In this document: positions 42,492 to 53,397 of the stretch, in pieces
How the letters are laid out: the number at the start of each line of letters is the position of its first letter
Numbering within the stretch: position 1 is the stretch's first letter
Assembly (NCBI GenBank): GCA_019925095.2
Contig: CM034406.1
Span: 11,039,388-11,103,387 of the forward strand
Source: Dendrolimus kikuchii
Taxonomy: Eukaryota > Arthropoda > Insecta > Lepidoptera > Lasiocampidae
Reading direction: 5' to 3'
DNA: 64,000 nucleotides
Translations under genes and position numbers: made by a program
Notes under the pieces: generated by a model
Seen by the model: only the letters and a program-made list of their open reading frames with translations
What the model was told of the DNA's origin: nothing
Databases searched by the model: none

Positions 42492-44315
42492 TTACAACGA
42501 TCTAAGTATTTGGAGGAGGTACGCGTGATCCATTTCGATCACGAGTTGATCCCGGAGGGAGGGTTGAGTTGACTCTGAAACTTGTCTCAGTTTCCGAGCC
42601 AAGAGTTGGACCTCTTCCAGGTCGAAGGGCAAGTTCTTGGCGAATTTAGTCGCCAAAGCTAAGTCCTCCGCTATAGAGTGGTGGGCCGATGGCCCAGAAG
42701 GTGCCTTAGAAATGGGGGCGGGGGAGAGGGTGGCCGAGGGTAGGCCGGCCATAACTGGGGCACGCGTCCTCAACGGAGGAAACGCTTCCGTCGTGGGAAG
42801 ACCCGTCCAGTGGTTTACCACTGGAGGGGGGGCCGCCACGAATGCGGGTTTGTTCGGCACTTTTCTAGTGCCTTTTTGGGCATTGCCCTTTCCGACCTTA
42901 CGTTTGGGTCGGGGGGCGGCAGGGCAGCCTCTGTAGTTAGCAGGGTGACCCGCTTGGCCGCAGAGGATGCAGCTGGGTGGCTCCGGGGAGTCTCGGGTGC
43001 GAGTGCACTCCGAGGTCCCGTGGTCGCCCAGGCACTTGACGCACCTGGGACGGGATTGACAATGAAGGGCAGAGTGCCCATAAAGTTGGCAGCGATGACA
43101 CTGCCGTAGTGTATGTTTTTCGTGTGGACGTTCCACACGAAGGCCAGAGAGGCCACAGACCTTCTCAAGTTCGAAGATCTTTTTCCCCTCTGGGGAGAGG
43201 TCGAGGACAACCAATACTAGGTTTAGAGGCGACTTTGTGGCGTCGCCTCTGTGCATACGGTGCACTTCGTGCACTGGTAGGGCTTGGGACTTAAGGTCCT
43301 CTAGAATGTAGGAACTTTCAATTTCCTGAGGAAGTCCGCGAATTACAGCCCGAAGGCGTTTTTCTTCTGGCAGGGCGTAAGTGTAGTAACCGATTTTACG
43401 GTCACATAATAGAGTAGTTAGGGCGCGGTGGTCACTTGAAGATGTGACCATAACTTTGATGCCGTGTTGGGTATCACGGGCCTCTTTTATGGAGATTGCC
43501 TTACCTGGCAGTTCCTTAGCGAGTTGAAGCCAATGAGCTTTCTCGCGGATGATCAGGGGTGGCGGCGGGCGCTGTGAAGGTGGCCCAGGGCGGCTGGAAG
43601 GTGCCATTGTCGGTTTTGTGCCCGCAGTGGGGGCGGGGTTGGGGGGGACCTCCCTCTGGGTCTTACGTTTTTTACTACGATTGACGGTTATGAAACCGTC
43701 ATCGTCTTCGCGGTCTAAGGGGATATTCGCGGGAGGCGCGACATCCATGGGGGTAATTTCATCGGCTGGTGTAAGAGGGGCAACCCTGAGGTATTGCGAA
43801 CCTTCAGTGGTTAAGTCGATTTCTCGACGAGAATCGATTACGCGATGGATGGGCGAACGCGAACGCGATGTCGTCGAACTCGCGGAGCTCGAACGCGGTT
43901 TTCCCGGTGTGGGACCGCGAGAAAACGAGGCGCGCGATTTTGGTGCCACACGGTGGGCGTCGTTGAGCGGGGGTGCGGGCGGCGGGCGCACCGGTAACAC
44001 GGCGGGTACGGACGCGGGGGGCGCGGGCGCTGCGGTAGAGCGCAGGTGGTCTGCGGCATGTGCGGCTGCGGGGGTCGCGGGGGGTGCGATGGTCGCGGCA
44101 GATGCGGGCGCGGGGAGGGGGGCCTGCGCGGGGGCCCTTTGCACGTGTGACTCGCGGGACACAGGTTTCTCGGAATTAAGTTCCGAGATAACAACGGACG
44201 CCATTGATTGGGACTCCGGAGTCCTCAAAAATTGGTCGAGTGCTTGAGGGAATTGCTGTCGTAAAAACGACAGCAAACCCTCTAACAGCGACGGAGAGGC
44301 CTCCACGCCGTCCAT
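42492..44315 (-). CDS. Jockey ORF1: Gag-like protein with three zinc knuckles
   Basis: The frame is open from a first ATG at 44366 (624 residues), but the ATG at 44315, giving MDGVEASPS, suits the family better and gives 607. Numbered from 44366: residues 80-270 are low complexity, rich in Pro, Ala and Ser; 270-420 include the region found before zinc knuckles in Jockey proteins; then come three knuckles, C423-C426-H431-C436, C442-C445-H449-C454 and C466-C469-H474-C481. It is expected to bind element RNA and form the particle carried to the nucleus. No stop or frameshift is present. The next frame, ORF2, starts 38 bp downstream, so ORF2 is probably translated by reinitiation or at low efficiency. 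Confidence 0.9.
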   Translation of the reverse strand: MDGVEASPSLLEGLLSFLRQQFPQALDQFLRTPESQSMASVVISELNSEKPVSRESHVQRAPAQAPLPAPASAATIAPPATPAAAHAADHLRSTAAPAPPASVPAVLPVRPPPAPPLNDAHRVAPKSRASFSRGPTPGKPRSSSASSTTSRSRSPIHRVIDSRREIDLTTEGSQYLRVAPLTPADEITPMDVAPPANIPLDREDDDGFITVNRSKKRKTQREVPPNPAPTAGTKPTMAPSSRPGPPSQRPPPPLIIREKAHWLQLAKELPGKAISIKEARDTQHGIKVMVTSSSDHRALTTLLCDRKIGYYTYALPEEKRLRAVIRGLPQEIESSYILEDLKSQALPVHEVHRMHRGDATKSPLNLVLVVLDLSPEGKKIFELEKVCGLSGLRVERPHEKHTLRQCHRCQLYGHSALHCQSRPRCVKCLGDHGTSECTRTRDSPEPPSCILCGQAGHPANYRGCPAAPRPKRKVGKGNAQKGTRKVPNKPAFVAAPPPVVNHWTGLPTTEAFPPLRTRAPVMAGLPSATLSPAPISKAPSGPSAHHSIAEDLALATKFAKNLPFDLEEVQLLARKLRQVSESTQPSLRDQLVIEMDHAYLLQILRSL

Positions 44316-44429
44316 TGTCCCTGAGGGGGACGAACGATTTGGTGGAAAAACCACCTGATGATGCACTTTTCACTGCACTGTCACAGAAAAAACACAGATC
44401 GACCGGGTGAACGAACGAACACAACGAAC

Positions 44430-44495
44430 ACGAATAACGGACTGCCGAGGCGGAACGGGAGACGTGCGCGCGCGACGAACGACAGCGGGCGAATG
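44430..44495 (-). promoter_or_regulatory. Probable internal promoter at Jockey 5' end
   Basis: Jockey elements are transcribed from a TATA-less promoter inside their own first bases. Here the element starts CATTC, similar to an initiator, and has GCACGTC at about +29 to +35, near where a downstream promoter element is expected, although with a mismatch to the consensus. The role is inferred from family knowledge and position. Confidence 0.35.
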
Positions 44496-44505
44496 GTATT
44501 AAATG
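44496..44505. repeat. Target-site duplication of full-length Jockey, right copy
   Basis: Exact repeat of 39693-39702, directly next to the first base of the element. Confidence 0.9.
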
Positions 44506-47404
44506 AGTTCATCAGATTTAGATATGGATTTAACGCCCGATTTCATTAAAGAAGTAGCCGTTTGTTTAACTAGTCAGTTTTATTTACTTTCCTCATATTC
44601 GAAATGAAAAGCAGAATGATAACCTCGGGTGAAGGACTATTTAGGCACTTAAACTATTATAATATTTATATTATAAATAACATAAAATTTTATAATATAC
44701 TCATTTTTCTGAAATAAATTATTATTATCATTATAAGCGCCCTCTAGGCTCGTGGGCCAAATTATCTCATGCTTAAATAGGTCCTTTTCTCCTCTCGTGT
44801 AACAATCTACAATTTCATTTTAAGGAGATTAATTACTCGGTCATCCGTTGTTCGTTTAAGCTTAATAGATTCTAAAGAAGATATCTAATATCACTTAAGA
44901 AAATACAAAGTAAACAATTACGATTTGCGTAATTTAATCTCGTCTATTTTTGTCATTTAAAAGAAAGGTTATTGATTACAGAGATGTGCAATATTTTTAA
45001 TTTATTAAAGAAATAAGAAGAAGTGCCATGTTCTAATATATGGACAAATACTCGTATTCTCCGCTCTGTTACTACATTAGGTCACTTTCTTTTGTTAGAT
45101 CGGGACTTAAACAATATTCTTAACACTGATTTATATTGAAAAGAGGAATATGAGGTCTTTTAAAGTAAAATTTATGTTTAATTTATAATAATTTAAATGC
45201 AATTCGTAGGTTTATAGACAGACTAACATAAAAGACTATGGTTATTTTTGGTTAGACTATTGATAGGCATATTATCCCTTACGTCGTCAAGCTAGCATTT
45301 GTTGAATTTATCCTTTCTACCGATATTTGGCGGAGGCGGCACTATTCCCTTTTACAAAAATGATATATACTACCAAATTCCATTAAAATTCAATGTATGT
45401 AGATTTACTGGCTACGATGCCATCTAAATGTAAGTAGAAATAAAATTAATCAAAGCTTAGCATTTTCGATGCGTTCAATTGTAGACGAGAAGAGAGAACG
45501 ACCATAAGTTGTAGAATAAAGAATCGTTCATTAAATCTATGATTCAATAAAACACTCAACTACCTGCAATTCAAATTGTGCTGCTCAAGACGCGAAACAC
45601 GTAATGAAAACGTTATAAAACCAGGTCGTACCCTCATCTCGCTGAATTTAATTGCTAATCACCCGCGAACGCTGGAATCCCAGATTAAATGCACCCCTCA
45701 CTTCAAACCTTATTTATTTATACGCACCTTTAATGAACAGTGGCTATCGAGTGTATCTTTTTAATTTGATTTGAGTATTGGGTATTCGTGTTCCGCTATT
45801 TATTCCCTAATGTATTTAATGGACATCCGTAAGTGTATTTAGCCTCGTATTACGAGGTTTTGATAACAACTTGGAGAGTTTGTTTTATGTTAGTTTGTAC
45901 AATAATTTCAACAAATGTAAAAAAAATATGCATGCAGATGAGCATATTTTCAAACGTTCCTCTTGACGGTAGGTGGTTACGGATGAGTTGCCTACCTCTT
46001 TGGGTCTTTAAGAATCTGTTCACGTGTGGTCCGATATAATGTTCTGGGAAAACCACGAGAGCTCGTTCCACAACTTGCACGCCTGATTAACCATTAATAT
46101 AATATTAGTTGTAGGATTTGGTTTTAGCATACCAGATGATACCACTGTCTTTCTGTCTCTTTTTAGAAAAGATTATTTTTTCTTCTCCTATTTTTTTAAG
46201 TGTGGGTTATTGCTTTCTTTTTTAAATATTAATTATTTCTCTAATTCTTACTACTATTAAATTTAGGTACTAAGTTTTTGATTGCTGATTTCACAGATTA
46301 TAATATGACTTGTAGGGTATCAACTATTTTGAGATATGTGACATTAAAAATTTGTTCAAAATCTCTGACGCTTAGTGTCAGTCAAAAATTTACGATATGG
46401 CTTATATATTATTATAACCTACGTCTATAACTGAGATGTTTGAAGCATCCAAACTAACGTAAATAATGAAGCGTTAATTAAAGAAATTACCTGTTTCAGC
46501 AATCAAACATCTGAGTTGTAGTGACGCATAGCTCTATCTACTAAACCACAAAAGACGTCAATTTAGCTATATTTTTCAGATAACCTTGCAAGCTAGCGCC
46601 CTTACGAAAATTATTATATCAACATCTCCATAAAACTAATAAAACTACCCAAGATATCCACTTCATACGTCGTTATCTTCATTTATTTCTAAGGTGCTAA
46701 TAGGGTGGACTTGCTTTAATAGCGTCGAAAAATAAAGGTCCTTTTGGAGACTGTAGAGACTATAAAATCTACTTTTACTGCCTATTATATTACTATGTAG
46801 TTTTATATTTGTTCTGTCTCCGTCATAAAGGTTAGGTAGGTACATTATATTTTTACGATAATTGTATTATTTCTTATAGTTATTAACTAAGATTAATGAC
46901 GTCAAAATGTCTAAATTATTATAACCTGACCACAACGTCTAGAACGAGAATTTTTTTTTTTTTGCCTTCTGGCAATATTCTATTTTATCTGTAGTCAAGT
47001 TCAGTGAATCATAGACAAAGCGAATTTATCCATGTTATTTTAATTTTATCGCTGATCGAAGTCTACAATCCGTTAAAAAATAACTAAATAGCCATGTAAC
47101 AATATCAAGTTTCACATGAGCAGTGGTTTTTAAAGTTTACCAGTGTCTAGTAGAATTCGAAGCAATAATCTTTTCGTTATAATTCGACGATATTTACCAA
47201 AGAACAGTCGACATGATAGGTTTGTAATGGTTAGTTTAGCTTGTTTTAATCAAATAATTGTTCTGTTACCTATCACAAGGTATTAAAGCTCTTGCTTTCA
47301 AAATCATGGACATTATTGTTAAATTAAACATCATGGGCTATGTTGACAAAATGCGTACGTCGTAACTAAAGCAACTTGATACTTGCACGATGTTTGATGT
47401 CGTA
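44506..47404. other. No recognised gene
   Basis: AT-rich DNA of 2.9 kb, with short chance frames only (for example 45576-45764 and 45850-46080). I see no repeat that recurs in the window and no RNA gene. This is among the longest unexplained stretches. Confidence 0.4.
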
Positions 47405-47540
47405 CTAAAAATCACTAGTTCGTTTTTGGAACGCGCTGCCTGTTAATATCAAACTAGCCAAGTCACTGTCTATTTTTAATAGACTTGTGAAGGATTATTA
47501 TTAACTGTCATCAAATAGCTCAATTTAAGGATGCAGCAGC
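47405..47540 (+). pseudogene. CR1-like ORF2 C-terminal relic
   Basis: One frame reads VRFWNALPVNIKLAKSLSIF and NRLVKDYY before a stop. The motif F-W-N-x-L-P-x-x-I-K followed by S-x-S-x-x-x-F-x-R is the usual last segment of CR1/Jockey-superfamily ORF2 proteins. Only about 30 codons remain. It is not the same family as the CR1 at 57-62 kb, whose C-terminus differs. The AT-rich 3' part with TATG-type repeats abuts the mariner that follows. Confidence 0.55.
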
Positions 47541-47666
47541 AGTCATTGTTCTCGTTTTATATTTATTTATGTGAGTGTATTGTATAATATTTTATTTACA
47601 TATATCTTATTAGTATAATTTTTATATTTTATTAATGTATGTATGTTATATCATGTATGTATATAC

Positions 47667-47694
47667 CTAGTCTTGCGATAAATATTGTAACAAA
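47667..47694 (+). repeat. Mariner terminal inverted repeat, left
   Basis: TAGTCTTGCGATAAATA and TGTAACAA correspond to TAGTCTGACCATAAATA and GTTACAA at the right end. Confidence 0.6.
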
Positions 47695-47788
47695 GAAATT
47701 TTTATCTATTGCAAATAACATTTATAAGTTTTACAGTGTGTTACTTTAATACATATATATATATAAAACAATTTAAAATATAAAAAGC

Positions 47789-48823
47789 TTATTCGAAGTG
47801 GTCTCCATTGGCTGCAATACCGTCCTTTAAACGTTGAGGCCAGTTATCAATAGAAGCACGCACTCTTTCCATGGGAAAATTCTTCACTGCCAATCGTATG
47901 GATTGTTTTGGGGACTCCAAATTATCATAGTGTTTGGAGCAAGCCGTACTCTCTAAAACTGACCATAAAGCAAATTCAACGGATTAAGATCGGATCTAGA
48001 CGACGGCCAGTCTTCAGCTCTGATGAAGTCCGAAACGTTCGTTTCCAACCAAGACTGCGTGAACCGAGCTTTATAATCTGGCGCTGAGTCTTGCTGGAAG
48101 GACCATTCTTGGTTATTGAACATGGTGTTGTTAAGGGGCTTAATTACCTTCCCAATAATGGTATCTTGATACACTTGTGCCGATGTTTTGATACCTTTTT
48201 CACAAAAATATGGCTCAGTCACTCCTTCATAGCTAACACCCCACCAAACCATCACTGAAGACGGATAATGCCCACGTTGCACTCTGTCGACTAATTGAGA
48301 AGCTTCCTTAGAGCTTTGAGCATAAATACGGTCATTTGTTAAAATGTTGCTCAATTGTAAAAAATTTCTCATCCGTAAACAAACTTTTTCTGTGACATCC
48401 CTTTGCGTACCGCTTCAGTAGTTGTTTCGATTTTACCACCCTATTCTTTTTTAAATTATGAGTTAAGAAATGATCAGTACGTCTCTTATAGGCTGCGAGT
48501 CCAAAGTCATCTTTTAAAATACGCGACATGGTTCTAGGTGATATCTTCATCTCCCGAGATAATTTTTTTTGCTTTCGGACAGGATTTCTTCGAATTCTTT
48601 CCCTTACTGCTTTGACCACCTTTTTCGTAGGGACACTACATGGATAGCCAGATCTTTTTCTGTCACAAACAGAGGTGGTCTCATTGTACCTATTAATATC
48701 CCGGTACACAAATATTTGACTAACACCATGCGTATGGAGAGTTTTAAAAATTGCATTTGGCTCCATACCTACTTTGTGTAATGCAATCATAGCGATTCGG
48801 TTCTCTTTATTGCCTCACTCCAT
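47789..48823 (-). pseudogene. maT mariner transposase, broken
   Basis: The frame intended is about 344 codons. It begins at the ATG at 48821-48823 but has a stop as codon 3. The N-terminal part (48332-48790) holds the paired helix-turn-helix DNA-binding region and the first catalytic Asp in FTDEKFF. A frameshift near 48350 separates it from 47953-48372, which has VWWGVSYEG and the second Asp in QQDSAP. A further frameshift near 47965 separates LNPLN from LWSVLES, after which the frame runs to the stop at 47789-47791 (NGDHFE). The third catalytic residue, spaced 37 residues after the second as in maT elements, is Asn instead of Asp. The enzyme cuts and joins transposon ends in relatives, but this copy cannot. 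Confidence 0.85.
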
Positions 48824-48937
48824 TTTAATATTGCAAAATGTTGTACAATGTATTGGCGCCAAAATGAGAAAACACAATGATCAATAATATAAAAATGACA
48901 GATTCCAAATTCAAATTTAATATTTTGTTTCTTTTTA

Positions 48938-48965
48938 ATTGTAACCGTATTTATGGTCAGACTAA
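48938..48965 (-). repeat. Mariner terminal inverted repeat, right
   Basis: Inverted partner of 47667-47694. It is better preserved in the form I associate with Bombyx maT elements (TTAGTCTG-CCATAAATAC). Confidence 0.6.
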
Positions 48966-49039
48966 GTATTTATAAGATACTGATTTGGTAGTAAAAATAA
49001 TGCAACATACCTCTGTTATTATCAAACTTATTGTGCATC

Positions 49040-49155
49040 CACAGGTTCTTTAGAAGAAATCGCTAATAGCGATAAGACCGCCTATTGTATTGAAAAATGT
49101 TGTTTCTGTTAACTGTATCTTTCAAACACAATAAAGCATATTCATTCATTCATTA
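49040..49155 (+). repeat. LINE 3' UTR fragment family G, best copy
   Basis: Contains ATCGCT-AAT-AGCGAT (arms 49059-49064 and 49068-49073), GACCGCCTATTGTATTG, then ACACAATAAAGCATA and a short ATTC tetranucleotide tail. A polyadenylation signal followed by a tetranucleotide tail fits the end of a CR1- or RTE-type element. Confidence 0.5.
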
Positions 49156-49309
49156 GTAAGTATCGAAATTATTCTTGATGTAATATTGGAGTTCCTAGAG
49201 TTTATACAAAGCGAAAGTGGCGCCCCTATTATTATCTACTTTATTTTTTCAGCCTGTATATTGTGCTGATTCTTTGCATTTAGAACCTTAATCCATCTAT
49301 ACTAATATC

Positions 49310-49560
49310 TCTCTTTTTTTTCACCTTTGCGCAAATATTTAAGTTTAGGTCGTAGAATGTGTTATTCTTTGTCATTTCTCTATTCTGGCATACAATATTT
49401 GACACAACTCAAATATTGATGTCATCCTTCATACAATCCATCCATCTCTTTATACCCTATTTTTATTCTTATATCTACTAATCTCCCAGTGTACCACCAT
49501 TTTAAAACACGATTTCTATCCTTTCTCATTACATGCAAATACCACCTTAAATAGATAGTA
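49310..49560 (-). pseudogene. RTE-type ORF C-terminal relic
   Basis: The minus strand gives HVMRKDRNRVLKWWYTGR and, further on, GYKEMDGLYE and RNDKE with stops between. RTE elements end with GHVxRxDxxRV, then GRPxxRWMDxVKDD, then a Trp/Arg-rich segment. The order is preserved although the frame is broken by stops. Confidence 0.45.
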
Positions 49561-49928
49561 AGTAAAACAGTAAAAAGAAAAATACTATGTCATAGATAGT
49601 AAATATAATAGTAACAAGAAATTAGTATAAAATACACTGTATTAGAAATAAGAATTTTTGAAAAAAAGAATAAGAAGAAAATAAATAAAAAAGAAAATAG
49701 AAAACCCTCTATCATGTCATAAAACGTAGTATGAAGGCGAAAAGAAAAAAAATTCGATAGAGTCATTATTCCTGCATTAAAAAAAAAACCACCTTAATAT
49801 TCTTCCTCTTCCATGCATATACTCGTGTAAATGCAGGAATGAGTTTAAATGTTCATATGTCATCATTATGTTTCAAATGTTTGTTCACCTGTATTTAATG
49901 TAAACGTTTAAAACTTAGTTAAAAAAAT

Positions 49929-50155
49929 ATCGAAATGTGTCCTGGGACACATAGTAAAAGAGAAACTTCAACGGATAAGTGGAAAAACGAATCGCAACAA
50001 AATTTTATCTTAAAGTTTTACGGGCAGGTTTTCAAATTGGACAAGTACATTAACAATCACCCGTAAAACTTCAAGTTAAAATTTTGTTGCGATTCGTTTT
50101 TCCACTTGTCCGTTGAAATTACACTTCTACTATGTGTCCCAGCACACATTTCGAT
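49929..50155. mobile_element. Fold-back MITE with 96 bp inverted arms
   Basis: The left arm (49929-50024) and right arm (50060-50155) match inverted at 88 of 96 positions by my count. They start ATCGAAATGTGT and include AAAAACGAATCGCAACAAAA in both. The central unpaired part is 35 bp. There is no coding sequence. The arms occupy 85 percent of the element, so its transcript would form a long hairpin. No other copy is in the window. Flanks are A- and T-runs, so the target duplication is unclear. Confidence 0.85.
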
Positions 50156-52089
50156 TTTTCGCTGGTTTACTGTAAATTATGATTTGGTTAGGTTAGGTAC
50201 ATTTTAATGAATGCATTTTTTATTAAAACATATTTTATTTTATTAAACAAAAAAACTGAATTCGATCCGGAACCAAAAAACGCATCCATAGTCTACTCTA
50301 AACTATGCCGCCTCACACCACGTCTAGTCTAAATTTATGCCACTCGTCCACGCGGCCGTAACGCTTTTTCGTGACAGAAAAATCTTAAGATCTCCCCTTC
50401 CCCGTCTATATAGAAGTTTCACTTAAAAAAAAAATACTATTAAGTATTGAAACGCAACATGTATTTAAATAAAAATGTAAATCGACAAATTCAATCTCCA
50501 TTATTTAAGGAAGAACAAGAATTCACATTGAATTTATGATTAAACTATCACACAAAATGTATAATACTGCTCGTGTGTTTTTAAGAGGGTATTTCATTCG
50601 GCTAATGTTGAAATAAACTCAGCTCTCTGGACTTGGTTTACTTTACCATAATATTACACAAACTAAAAAGCTAGTGAAAAAGCAATTTGCATGCGAGAGT
50701 GCATTAAAACGAATAAGGTTCTTGTAAAAATATTAAGCTAAAACGAAATTTTTGTGGTTCAAGCTTTAAGCGGTTGGGATTTAATTTTTTTTATCTTGTC
50801 AGCTTTGTCATAGTAATAATGCTCGCATTTGAAACCTGCTATTACTAATTTTCTCAAATGTATTACCAAGTATATGGCAATAGACAAGGTCACAAAAAAC
50901 CAAGAGATAATTCAATTTCTTAAGTTCGATATAATAAAGGAGTTTTCAATTTAAGATTGACTAGAGTTTTCCCCGCGGTTATACGGCGTGTAAAAGCCTA
51001 GGTAGAAGCTCTATGTTATTTACATAAAAACTTCATTAGGTTTTTTATATATATATATTAGACTTAAAACTTTATTGTTTCTTGTTCAATTCATTAAAGT
51101 AACAAAGAAATTAAGCCTAAACAGCTGCCCACTAAAACATAGAGAATCAGTTGAAGCGAAACTGATTTGAAGTAATGCAATAAATGACATTTCTTATGAC
51201 AACGTATTTGTTAGTGAATTGAAAAAACTCGATTGCAGCACCATCTCTTTAGCTAAACTGTTTATTTTATGGAAACTTTATTTATAAAGATAAAATCCTA
51301 TATGTTAACTCGGGTTACAAGCCAGCACTATATCAAGTTTCATTCATACATATTCAATAGTGTCCAAAAAAATGCGATTGCAGCGACGAAATTAACGGAA
51401 AAGATGGTTTTTCGTTATTTTCGTCTATCTCACGAAAACCACGTCATTTATCGGGATTAAAAGTATATTAAGTTACGCTCCGGGATATAAGCTAGCTCTA
51501 TGTCGAGGGTCATTTAAACCCGTTCAGTAGTTTTCAGGTGATACTCTAACAGATAGACAGATAAAAACAGAAAAAAAATAATTAAAAATTGTATTTTCGG
51601 AATCTCTTGAATTAGATCCCCTGATTTTTTTCAAATATTTTTAAACGCAATGTACAACGAACAATTCACCGATTTATTATCTTCATCGTCTAATATAGTA
51701 TTAGATTTAATTTTTAAAATTGTCTTTTAAATCATAAGATCTTAATTGAAAGTTTTAACTGAGATATTTTGTAAAAACAAGAACAGACTAGTGTCGTTAA
51801 CTGATCGCAGAATGGACATACATTTTTTATTAGTCAAAATTATCATTCTTTAGTATTCTTATTCTATAGCGTTAAACTCTAAAATAAATAAAGTCGTATT
51901 CTTTTGTTGGACGGATGCTTTATTTAAAATATAAAATGTTTTATCGAGGAAATTAAAATGTATTGTGTTTGAAATCTTTACTATCGTTCACCGTAGTATA
52001 ACGACTGTAATCAGTAACAACTGGAGATTTTTTCCAATTCACTCCGACGGACAGTTATACAAAAGGGTGTTATACAATTATTTCAAGGC
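50156..52089. other. No recognised gene
   Basis: AT-rich DNA. Around 51470-51570 the wording AAGTTACGCTCCGGGATATA and CCCGTTCAGTAGTTTTCAGG resembles a decayed interspersed repeat. No gene is supported. Confidence 0.4.
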
Positions 52090-52195
52090 CGTCAATTGTT
52101 TGACAACAATCTTAGTGATACAAACACCAATAGACGACACTGGTCACTTTTCTTTGCCTGTTTGATTGCTTATTGTAGTAAAAAAAACTATTTAT
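52090..52195 (+). mobile_element. Family B-related tail fragment
   Basis: GTGATACAAACACCAATAGACGAC then TTTCTTTGCCTG and an A-run recall the last 80 bp of the B-type tail (CACAAATGTCTATAGGCGACG). Strongly diverged. Confidence 0.35.
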
Positions 52196-52227
52196 TTGTT
52201 TTGTATTCATATCATATCTATAGTAAT

Positions 52228-52379
52228 GCCAATATTAGACGATTTAACTAATTTGAATCATTATGATTGAAAGGAACATAACTCCAAGGATACGACAGTA
52301 TTCAATAACATTGAATGATTTAATTTTCTTTGGTGATTCAACCAAATTGAAAGAGAGAAACGAACCGTTTAATATAGTC
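52228..52379. mobile_element. MITE family L, copy 2
   Basis: Starts GCCAATATTAGACG and ends near CGTTTAATATAG, inverted ends with mismatches. Interior blocks TTGAATCATTATGATTGAAAGG, ACGACAGTAT, GAATGATTTAA and ACCAAATTGAAAGAG parallel copy 1 at 26538-26705. Non-coding. Confidence 0.6.
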
Positions 52380-52399
52380 TTAACAGTTAATTGCACAAA

Positions 52400-52745
52400 A
52401 CACAATCGATACTAATATTATAAAGACTAAAGTTTTGTATTTTTATTTATTTATAACGAATACACTCAAAAACTATTGGACCGATTTAAAAAAAATTCAC
52501 CATTCGAATGACACATTATCCCTGATTAATATAGGCTACATAAAAATTAGCGATTATTACTAAAACTTTAATAATGTAACCCATCTATCTAAACAAAATA
52601 CTATGAGCTGAAAGCGAGTACTACGATTTTGCTGAAATTGTGTGTGTTTGAGTGGGTCCCAGGGTAGTTTAGATTCACAATTAGACCCGGTAGATAGCGC
52701 TGGAATCGGGTTCTAGATTTTTTCAAGACAGCGTTAACCAAACCG
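52400..52745 (+). repeat. Interspersed repeat family E
   Basis: Begins GATACTAATATTATAAAGAC, has AAAACTATTGGACCGATTT and ACATTATCCCTGATTAATATAGG, then GTGTGTTTGAGTGGGTCCC, and ends ATCGGGTTCTAGATTTT. The start ATACTAATATTATAAAG is common in lepidopteran Helitrons. The end part recurs inverted at 28060-28165 and partly at 57030-57110. Confidence 0.45.
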
Positions 52746-53319
52746 AAAGAACGGTAAAAATCAAATATTTATTAATATATTAGATTCATCGCGTTCTCTA
52801 ATGACTTGTAACATTCTTTTTTGGTAAAGATTTTCCGGGGCACAAAATCCGGGGTAGAGAAGACTGCTTGTCAACACGCTACTCGGGCTCGGACGACGAA
52901 TTTTTAAATTATACCCAAATAAATGTTGGACTCTGTAAATTGTTTCCATTTTGTTTACATCAGCCGACTTTTGATGTTGGTTTCAGTTAATTGATCCATC
53001 ATGTTATGTAAATGTTGTGTTAAACTGAATATAATTTAATATTTATTCATGGTTATTATAATACATTTTTGTCAATGTAAATTTTTCGTTTGATCCCTCA
53101 TTTACATGTATGTATGTTGGTAACCCCTTATTTTTATTTTCCTGTGAATTAATTATAACTTCGTCCAGTTTGTTCGGGTAGCTTCAAGTCAAGTCTGCTC
53201 GGCGACCGTTCCGTGACGCATAAATGCTAAAGTCATCAACCAAATACGTCTTTGATAACTAGTGCAAGGTCACCGGTAGGGACTGGGTGAGGAAAATGTA
53301 GGATCTGGATATATGGCGC

Positions 53320-53375
53320 AGATTTGGGGAAGCCTATGTCTAGCAGTGGTCTACGATATGCTGAACATGACATAA
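53320..53375 (+). repeat. RTE-type 3' end fragment
   Basis: GGGGAAGCCTATGTCTAGCAG and TGGTCTACGATATGCTGAAC parallel GGGGAGGCCTACGTCCAGCAG and TGGACTGCAAATGGCTGACG at 56440-56500. This ending is common for short 5'-truncated RTE or RTE-dependent SINEs in Lepidoptera. Confidence 0.5.
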
Positions 53376-53397
53376 TACTATAAGTTTAGCTTATAAG

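Larger units (their letters stand above)
39703..44495 (-). mobile_element. Jockey-family non-LTR retrotransposon, both ends present
   Basis: A 4.79 kb minus-strand element bounded by an exact 10 bp duplication. Its 3' end is a 12-nt poly(A) (T-run 39703-39714) after a short 3' UTR; its 5' end begins CATTCGCCCGCTG. It contains ORF1 (nucleic-acid-binding protein with three zinc knuckles) and ORF2 (endonuclease and reverse transcriptase) separated by 38 bp. Its GC-rich coding sequence contrasts sharply with the AT-rich flanks. Compared with the truncated relative at 26958-27819, about 550 bp spanning the ORF2 C-terminus and first part of the 3' UTR is missing at about 39931. Otherwise both frames are open, so the insertion looks recent. 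Two 5'-truncated relatives lie at 10362 and 26958. Confidence 0.93.
47667..48965 (-). mobile_element. maT (DD37D) mariner transposon, defective
   Basis: About 1.3 kb, the usual size of mariner-type elements. The right end (read inward) is TTAGTCTGACCATAAATACGG and the left end is CTAGTCTTGCGATAAATATTG, imperfect terminal inverted repeats matching at about 20 of 28 positions. A single transposase frame occupies the middle, on the minus strand, and is broken. The element inserted next to or within a CR1-like 3' relic. The TA target duplication expected of this family is not clear at the decayed ends. Confidence 0.8.

Noticed and set aside
43549..44247. Plus-strand open frame of 232 codons
   Set aside because: It is antisense to Jockey ORF1, whose Pro/Ala/Arg-rich GC-rich codons produce long open frames on the other strand. 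No domain is recognisable.
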